64,000 bases of DNA from Pisolithus tinctorius. Lineage: Eukaryota; Basidiomycota; Agaricomycetes; Boletales; Pisolithaceae. A program made the translations under genes and the position numbers. Below are positions 57,112-64,000 of the stretch, piece after piece (the first letter of the stretch is position 1; every line of letters begins with the position of its first letter). The stretch is taken from positions 186,001-250,000 of the forward strand of contig JANFAH010000011.1 in NCBI GenBank assembly GCA_024663395.1, read 5' to 3'. The notes below the pieces were generated by a model, which ran no database searches, was not told the origin of the DNA, and worked only from the letters and a program-made list of their open reading frames with translations.

Positions 57112-58955
57112 CATGGGAGATGCCATATTGATGGGAGTCATCTGGTTAGTGTACATCGCCATAAAAGAAATGGAGGACACAGACCAGGATTATATGATGG
57201 TGTCTGTAGACTAGGAAGCGGAAGTTCCGAGCTTATGTAATATTTTGGTGGTTCGCCTTGGCTTTGCTCCCCGTCGCGTCAATTCCCGATTCCCGACAAC
57301 GTCAGCTTGCAAAATCCGTGTTACTAGTATCATGCGTCCTGTCTTAATACGATTCGAGTGCTGGTAAAAGGTGAGAAACGAGTGTTATGACGAACGTTCA
57401 ACATTTTTGCACAACCACTCGGATTGCCGATCGTCTACCCTTCTTCGGTCTCACGTCCTCCGTCCGATCTCCTCGATTCGAATGGGACTCCGTATGGCAA
57501 TGACGAGGTCGCTGTACAAGGACTGTTGACGTTTCGTGATAGCTATCAAAGTCGGCAACGTCACTCGACGCACGGTCGTCTTTTTCTGTGCACGTCAGGG
57601 TACCCATCCTCGCGAGCATAGTTGTGCATGATATGCCCGGCTGGCTAGTATTGCCTGTTGTACCACTGGAGCGCCTGTGCCACTCTTAGCCGGACAAGGC
57701 TACATGTCTATCTCCGTGCAGGTCGTCGCCCTACAAGCTACGCTCATCCGTTATTCTGGTACGCTTCTGGAGCAGTGGGGATCAATCATGAACCATTCTT
57801 TCCCCGTCTCTGAGCTCAAAATATCATCCGGCAAGGGATGCCAGCACGAGGTAGCGCAAGCCCTACAAATGGGTATGCCACGCTTCAGTGGGTATCAACG
57901 TGTAGTAACTGAAGCGAGGCCTACTCCATGCTGGGTCATCGTTGACCGCTAAGGTTAAGTTCGTCCATCATTCCAAATTATTCCATCGTCTCCCAAAGAA
58001 CGTGTCTGATCATGGGGTGAGCGGTCTTTGATTGACATGACTTGGCGCTTCGTTACAGACGGCCAAGTTGTGCCCAGAATTGGTCACGGTGATAGCCTAC
58101 CTCTAACGCCCAGAACCCTCGGAAAGCGAAACTCTCTCTAGCACACAACTCAGCAGAGTACGTTTCTCCTGTCGATTCCAGTACACCAAGTCACCGTCTC
58201 TCAGGGGACGACGCGGCACGCATTCACGGCAACTTCGAATTCCGCCGGACGAAGTACCGGCCTACGGTGACGGTTTATCCTGCATCCAGATACCGAACGC
58301 CTATATAGGTCTTATCGATGTTCCTCGTGTTGATGTCATGTTATGCCGCTGTTCGGCTTTGCAAACCGCCTGGAGGAGGTGTTGCATTCACGTAATAGTT
58401 CGAGCGCCAGAACGGAGCAAGCTCACGTAGGTTGCAAAGCGGCAAAGCGATGATATAGCCAATGACAAGACAGCAGGAAGTTAGATGGAGCTCTCATCAC
58501 CATGTGTTGGTATGGTAAGCGCGCGAACTGAACCCTGCAGAGGTCATGTGTATTGGAATGCATCGAATTTCATACTCGCGGAGATCGCAGGGTGCGATCA
58601 TTCCTAGAATCTGTGGCTTTGGAACTCAATGGCAAAGCCACCGCTGCTCACTTTACGTTGAGTGTCATGTTTTACCCTTATCAATCGCAAAAACTAAAAC
58701 TAGGTGGGAAAATCGCCGTCTAAAGTCGTCCGGGAGGCTGACTGCATGGTACAATGTAATAATTTGTTGGGTGGCATACACGTGGGATAGTCCATCTTGC
58801 GTTTATAAATGGCCCTTGAAAACTCAACCCATCAACGCCGCAACGCGCTTCGTACGTTTCTTCCTCATCCTTCCGCGAGTTAAAAGGTCCTGCAACAAGT
58901 TGGACAGCAGTCGGTTACAGTTGGCGCTCTTGACATACGCTTCAATATCACTACC
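57112..58955 (+). other. U5: conserved upstream block of A4
   Basis: Homologous to U2 and U4 over its length. The open block (about 57677-57952) is kept. Its start continues X3 across the 16-kb element. TATA-like box at 58802-58808. No gene recognised. Confidence 0.5.
58802..58808 (+). promoter_or_regulatory. TATA-like box upstream of A4
   Basis: TTTATAA followed by ATGGCCC, 148 bp before the A4 start, as in the other A genes. Confidence 0.5.
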
Positions 58956-60314
58956 ATGTACATTCCCCCGCTTTCCAACGCCATCGAAACCCTCCCTCGT
59001 GCTATGGTGACTGGCCACACCCCGCTCGAAAACACCAAGTTTGTCCTGAATGGCACTGGTGTAGCTGGTCTCTTCGGTGGTGAAGAAGCTGTCGCATCCA
59101 TAGCTTCGGTTCACGTTTTCGCGGGGAGGAGATGGTTGGGCTGGTACAACTCCCCTGGATCCTACATTATGGGGATGCGCTTTAGCCGGTTGGCCAGTTC
59201 AGCTATTGTTTCATTACCCCAAGATAACCGGGAACAAGTGCAAACTGATCTGGGCTCGCTCTTCGAGTATAACGGCCAGAAAGGCCCCAAGTTTAGAGCT
59301 GTTCACTCTGGAGCTACTTTGTCGGAAACGGGTCATCTGGCCGCTCTGTTCATGAAGGAGTGCACAGAGCTACACGCCATCCGAATCAAAGGCAGGCAAA
59401 CCCAGCCCGTCAACGTCACCATCGCCAATCTCCATCACGTTCCCCCCCGTGAGAAAAGCCCCAAGTTGCTTAGGAGTCGTGCCCCTTTCTACGCTAGCGT
59501 CCCCGTCCTTGTCAGCTTGGGCACGTGTGCGGCGTGCGGCTGGTATCAAGATTGGTTCTCTTTCGCAGTAATCTTGTTCGGCGTCATCGTTAGCGGCATA
59601 TCGTGCCTTGTAATTGGCTCTGGGACGTTCCGCTTTATGCATCCAGAGCCAGCGCCAGGCTCGCCTCCGGGGGACGGTATTTTAGGCTGTGAAGAAGAAA
59701 TTGCCCTGCTGAAGGGCCGGGAGGGTGCTGTCAATGCGGTTACGAGGGGAAGGTTCTCACTAATCTTCTGGAGCAAAGATGCTCGCCGAAGTGTCGGACT
59801 CATTCGGATGTGCTCTATCATCCTTGTGATTCAAGCCATCGCACAGCTAATCCTGGTCCCTCAGAGTTCACTCTTTGGGCAATTCATGTTCGTGGCGTCT
59901 GTGGCAGTCTCTTGGTTGTACAACTTGTGGTTGTGGTCCTTCGATAAGGAGAAAGTTCAGAGAGAGCTTCTGAAGGAAGTCCTCGACGATCCACCACTTT
60001 CAAAATACGTTCTGGGTACCCGCACTAGCATGGTGATATTCGTTCTCCTAGCTTTGGACCTGGACGATCCCGAAGATGTCATGAATTTCCTCCTGCCTCC
60101 AAGCACTAGGGCTTGGAAAATATGGAAGGCGGCCGTTATTAGGCGACTTAGGAGTCATAAAAAACTCGAGTTCGACGCCTCGGACTGGGACGATTCGTCT
60201 CTGTCAGGTGAGGAGCAACAGATGTTGAAGACGCTCTTCAAGGACGCCCAGGATGCCTATGAGGGCTTTAAGGAGCACGAGGAACAGATACTTTCCTGTT
60301 CGAAGATAAAATAA
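58956..60314 (+). CDS. A4: four-TM protein of the tandem family, subgroup A
   Basis: Single-exon gene, 452 aa, same length as A1 and A2 but clearly more diverged, spread evenly over the protein. Motifs: FGGEEAVASIASVHVFAG, RWLGWYNSPGSY, GPKFRAVHSGA, PEPAPGSPPGDGILG and AVNAVTRGRF; membrane segments near 178-197, 200-222, 284-302 and 306-327. It is the intact relative of the dead A3. Preservation of length and motifs despite divergence argues that the family is under selection. Followed by a truncated DUF6534 gene. Function unknown. Confidence 0.85.
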   Translation: MYIPPLSNAIETLPRAMVTGHTPLENTKFVLNGTGVAGLFGGEEAVASIASVHVFAGRRWLGWYNSPGSYIMGMRFSRLASSAIVSLPQDNREQVQTDLGSLFEYNGQKGPKFRAVHSGATLSETGHLAALFMKECTELHAIRIKGRQTQPVNVTIANLHHVPPREKSPKLLRSRAPFYASVPVLVSLGTCAACGWYQDWFSFAVILFGVIVSGISCLVIGSGTFRFMHPEPAPGSPPGDGILGCEEEIALLKGREGAVNAVTRGRFSLIFWSKDARRSVGLIRMCSIILVIQAIAQLILVPQSSLFGQFMFVASVAVSWLYNLWLWSFDKEKVQRELLKEVLDDPPLSKYVLGTRTSMVIFVLLALDLDDPEDVMNFLLPPSTRAWKIWKAAVIRRLRSHKKLEFDASDWDDSSLSGEEQQMLKTLFKDAQDAYEGFKEHEEQILSCSKIK

Positions 60315-61190
60315 CTTGTTCTTGCGATCTATTTACATGATCTCTGTTTACCATTGCGGAACGACGGGAGAGAGCCTCCGAGCGATGAGCTGAGCTCGAG
60401 GCAAGCATTAGGATGATGTATCTGACTCGTCCATCCGACTAAACATCATGTGGCTGTATCCCTACCTCCTGTCCCCAAACCTCCCTGGTAGTACTTTGTT
60501 CCCTGCAGTAACTCACATGGATCGTTCATTCGAACATTTTGCCATCGTCTGACTCCAGCTGACTCATCAGGTCGCTAAGCCCAAACATAAACTGTTCTCG
60601 CCAACGGTCGATAAGTATGTCGATTCCTCGGCCGATCCCATTGAAATCACAGCTACATACATACATACGTTCCTTGATATCGAGGTAGTGTCGAGTGCCC
60701 ATCCTGGGCGGAAAGTCCCGGCCCTATGTACAGCAAGTACACCCTATGATTGTGGGTAGTGCTAAACCGAAGGCAGTCGTAATGTTAACTGATCCTTCAA
60801 GCTTCAGTCTAAGACTGACTGACCATCTTCTCCTTGTATGAAGGTAGGCTATTGCATGCGAATGTTGCAAGAGGAGTCAGACGGGCAGAAGTACTGTCAA
60901 GGAGCCTTGTCTATCAGTTCTTATGAAAATCCTGTTCGTCCCAGCTTCGATACATGTACGATGGATTGGACGCCGATATCGCCCACAATATGTCCAAGGA
61001 AGGCTACTTGCAGTAAGTTCTGGAGTCCTACAGCCACATCTTGGCTGGCTGTAGGTGTCACCCAATTTGCCAGCGCTGAAATCATTACATCAATTGCATG
61101 CACTGCAGCGCCTGGCACATATTTTATTCAGTGATGACTGTGTCGGTGACTGCAAGTCTAACGAGCATTGTCACCAGATTGTCACTGTCC
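60315..61190. other. A4-D3 spacer
   Basis: About 875 bp, partly aligned with the A1-D1 and A2-D2 spacers; no gene recognised. Confidence 0.45.
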
Positions 61191-61420
61191 ATGACAAATT
61201 TTATGACTTCGCAACTGGGACCTGTACTCGTTTCGCTCATGCTTTCAGGCATTCTGTATGGATGTGCACTGGTGCAAACCTGTGTATACTATAAGCTGTT
61301 TCCAAAAGATAGCTGGGAACTCAGGGCCCCGGTATGTTACCCATGCACTTTGTTTAATGGCTCAAGTTCCTTGTATTTCACCGATTCGCTTTATTGTCCT
61401 ACATATTCGTTTAAGGTCGC
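61191..61420 (+). pseudogene. D3: stub of a DUF6534 gene
   Basis: Exon 1 (61191-61331, 47 codons) is complete and open, with GPVLVSLMLSGILYGCALVQ and YYKLFPKDSWELRAP, and its intron aligns with D1/D2. Similarity to exon 2 stops after the first codons, at about 61420, so eight or nine exons are missing. The cut is probably caused by the KDZ-containing insertion to the right. Confidence 0.75.
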
Positions 61421-62115
61421 GTCGGCACCTGTGATTCCCACCCTGCCAATCTTATTAGAGGTGATAATAATGCATGTGACACCCTCTTAATAGAGGGAAA
61501 ATACTATACTTTCTGCCTCCTTCAATATCTCTTCAATAATAATTGTACTTAGTGTGTAGTACTCCAGTAGCCCAGAGGAAATAGTACTCTATTTATGCCG
61601 TCTGACGTCGGTGGCAATGGCCACCCCCCCCCCATGCCCCCTCGTGCTCGTTGCCGACGTTGGCTGACATCAGTGGCAGTTGCTGCCCTCCCGCGCTCGC
61701 TGTTGCCCACGACGAGCTCGTATTTTGTGTATATCTCCCCCAATTGTGTACCAATTTGCCTCGGACTTTCTTTACCTTACTCGGGAACACGTGACCGTTC
61801 TATTTGTTACCGGCTACCGCCAAACAGCAATGTCGGAAAGCGCTACCCTGCACGTGATGTATTTGTAATGTTGTTGTTGTATTTATAGTTTTATGACGTC
61901 AGCGGTTGTCGGTGACAGCTGCCGCCCCTCACGCCCCCTCGCGCTCATTGTTACCCACGATGAGCTCGTGTTTTGCACATATCTCCCTCAACTGTGCACC
62001 TATTAGCGTTGCATTTTCTTTACCTTACTTGGGAGCACATGACGGTACTCATACTTAATATCCCCTGTGGAGGTTGATGATTTTACACTTGAAATTTATC
62101 TACGGAAAAACTAAG
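61421..62115. repeat. Subterminal repeats left of the KDZ gene
   Basis: A degenerate GC-rich unit (core CATGCCCCCTCG / CACGCCCCCTCG, then GAGCTCGT, TATCTCCC, CTTTCTTTACCTTACT) occurs at about 61613-61800 and again at 61905-62045, with a partial copy near 61665-61725. A short palindrome CCCTCTTAATAGAGGG is at 61482-61497. This looks like the noncoding end of a DNA transposon; no coding is supported. Confidence 0.5.
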
Positions 62116-64000
62116 TCAAGTAGTACTTTCGTAAATAGTAGCATCAAGGACCTCCAGCACCATACGCGAAGTCTCCTCCTTCTCCTCCTCCTCCTCTTCC
62201 TCCTCCTCCAGATTCTCCTGAGTGTCTATATCGTCGGAATCCATCAACTGAGAGCAAACAGTGTTGATTAACGAGGGCAGTATGATGACATGCGGCTTAG
62301 AGGCACTTTCACCAGGGCCCATTCGCACACTCTCGCCGAAAGAGAGAGAGCCCTTGTAGCCGGGCAGCTTGGTGATGTCGTGCAGGCACTTGAGGTGTTG
62401 GGAGGTGAAGCAACTGTGTATCGAGCAGTAACAAGCTATCTGATGAGCTAATGGGGGGTGGAGAGCTCGCGCCTGCTGCTCGCTCTCATCCAGGAAGCGC
62501 TCCTCGTCTCTCAAGTACGTCAATAGCCTACAGGCTTCGACCTCTAGGTGTTCGATCTCCTCTCGAGCACGCAACAACTTGAAGTAATGGTCCATTGCAC
62601 TACGTCCAGCCGGTGTCGCCCATGGTCGCTGTGACATGTCTTGCTGGGCATCTCGAAGGAGGTTGAATTCAGCGATAAAGGCATATTCAACTACCTCGTC
62701 CCACTTGAGAATGCGATGGGGGGGATCCATGGCACATGCAGCAGTATTATATTGTTCGAGTGCTATGCGAATTGCACTGGAGCGCACTTGCAGCGCCTTC
62801 GCAATGTGCTTCTGCATCTTGTATCCTGTAGCTGTGGTGAGCACCAATGACCAATGTGAAATGATATGGACCAATCACTCACCGGCACCCGCACGGTTCA
62901 TTTTCGAGAGCTCGAATATCCACGCGACGACAAGGGCTTCTAAATGGTCCAGCGCACGCTGGAAAGTCCTCTTTGTGACAAGACGTGCAGCATCGTGCCA
63001 TTCAGGTCACTCGGGCGTCCAACGGCTGTCAATGTTGAGCTTACTCTCGAGATCCTGGACAATACGAAGATCCTTGTTGTACATTTCTACGGCATGCCGG
63101 CGAGCTGTCTCCGCCTTCCAAGTCTTGTGCGTGTACGTAGCATAGTCCTTCAGGTCGGAAGGTGTTGTGACATCCCATAGCGCAGATTTCAAGTCTAGAT
63201 CCTTCCTAAGGGGAATTAACTTTAGCAACCAGCGGTGTTATGAGAACTTACTTGCTCGCTTCAAGGTTCACCAACGCCCGCCAGTACTCCATCTGTAAGG
63301 TCTCATTTAGAGGTTCCATCTCAAGCCCTTCTAAATAGTTTCGCTCCTCCTGAAGCCACGTAGTGAACTCGGTGTCAGCGGTGACCCCAAGTTCACATTT
63401 GAGCGACAGCAACACGAATTCACAGTCCGGTATGATCAATAGTGCTTGCTTATAGTTGCTATATATGAAGTTCGCTATACACACGACTGTTAGAGGACAG
63501 TATGGGGGAACATGAAATGCATACTCACATATACTCGCATATACTTCATACGCATCATTATGGGAAAAATACGCGTTGATTGCTTGCTGACGATGGAAAG
63601 CACTCGCATAGCGTAATGAGGATGCGAGCGCGTTAGACTTGGAGAACATCCTCTCACATGTTTTGAGGTCTTCGAGGCCCAGTCCTTCGGTATAGACCAT
63701 CAGGTGAGAAAGTTGACACAATTGCCGGTGAGCATGACCATGAAACGCTGGGACCAGGCAGGTATGTCGATTCTGCTCGACGTCCTTGCCAATAACACTC
63801 TTTGCAAGGGTGGTGGAGAACTGACACCCGATGTCGTATCCACCTCTGAGATCGGCCCCGAATACCTTCATCAGCCTCGACACAACGGCAATTGGATATT
63901 TGGCGCTGTGATTTGAATTTATCGTTAATTCTGCTGTAACGAGAGATACACTCACAGTTCTCCGCTCTGTACCATGTCAGCAATGAGCAATGACATCCCA
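62116..64000 (-). pseudogene. KDZ (Kyakuja-Dileera-Zisupton) transposase, 3' part, one nonsense codon
   Basis: Minus-strand exons: 64000-63956 (enters from outside the window; DMVQSGE), 63905-63529, 63474-63252, 63205-62883 and 62825-62116, with introns of 46-57 bp. Family landmarks are LAKYPIAVVSRL, GGYDIGCQFSTTL, VPAFHGHAHRQLCQL, EGLGLEDLKTCERMFSKSNA and ERNYLEGLEMEPLNETLQMEY. A TGA at 63007-63009 follows DSRWTPE, after which the frame continues (EWHDAARLVTKRTFQRALDH). The last exon ends in a Glu-rich tract and the natural stop. KDZ proteins are DDE-type DNA transposases. The 5' part, with the CxC-type region if present, is outside the window. Confidence 0.85.

Noticed and set aside
62116..62230. 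Simple repeat of GAG/CTC triplets as an independent microsatellite
   Set aside because: It codes for the Glu-rich tail of the KDZ protein.
1..64000. CRISPR arrays, rRNA genes or bacterial operons
   Set aside because: No spaced direct repeats, no rRNA-like sequence, and introns throughout; the window is fungal.

Overview
The window is eukaryotic and almost certainly from a mushroom-forming basidiomycete (Agaricomycetes; order not resolvable by eye). Genes carry many introns of about 45-80 bp, and the families are typical of that class: a DUF6534 seven-helix membrane protein, a KDZ transposase, a Helitron with the DUF6570 N-terminus, fungal alpha-kinase and APH-fold kinase relics, and PIF/Harbinger transposase plus Myb/SANT pairs.

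Backbone. From 2.1 to 61.4 kb one module recurs in the order U (conserved upstream block) - A (4-TM protein, ~452 aa) - D (DUF6534) - B (4-TM paralogue, ~453 aa) - X (wreck of an APH-like kinase). Unit 1 is U1 2.1-4.9, A1 4862-6220, D1 (dead) 6969-8538, B1 9303-10664, X1 10.9-11.8 kb. Unit 2 is U2 11.8-13.6, A3 (dead), then a third paralogue pair C1 (dead) and C2 17041-18378. Unit 3 is U3 18.8-21.4, A2 21380-22738, D2 (intact, 10 exons) 23369-24942, B2 (frameshifted) 25713-27082, then X2, separated from B2 by a 7.8-kb Helitron. Unit 4 is U4 36.5-38.0 fused directly to B3 (dead), then X3. Unit 5 is U5 57.1-59.0, A4 58956-60314 and a D3 stub. A, B and C proteins share one architecture: a conserved soluble N-terminal half, two membrane segments, a Pro/Gly-rich linker, two more membrane segments and a helical C-terminus. 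I do not recognise their function.

Transposon nest, 41148-57111. This is a 15,964-bp element with TG..CA terminal inverted repeats and a CATGGG target duplication, placed at the X3/U5 joint that is uninterrupted at X1/U2 and X2/U4. Inside it three later insertions can be removed using their own target duplications: a 4.9-kb TIR element (41723-46638, TTTT) in an integrase intron; a 713-bp solo LTR (49444-50156, CTGTA) in an alpha-kinase intron; and a 5.2-kb PIF/Harbinger element (51756-56964, TTA). A 1.85-kb TGT..ACA element sits in the 4.9-kb element, and a second copy, inverted, sits in the Harbinger transposase. What is left is about 5.1 kb: TIR - integrase-core (DDE) gene - alpha-type protein kinase gene - TIR. 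I read this as an integrase-type DNA transposon carrying its own alpha-kinase gene, and it is the most novel item here.

Edges. The left end (236-1949) has a three-exon gene for a SANT-like protein with an acidic linker and coiled-coil tail. The right end (62116-64000) is the 3' part of a KDZ transposase gene with one nonsense codon, running off the window. Decayed transposon genes mostly carry TGA stops where arginine (CGA) is plausible, suggesting loss through methylated-CpG deamination.
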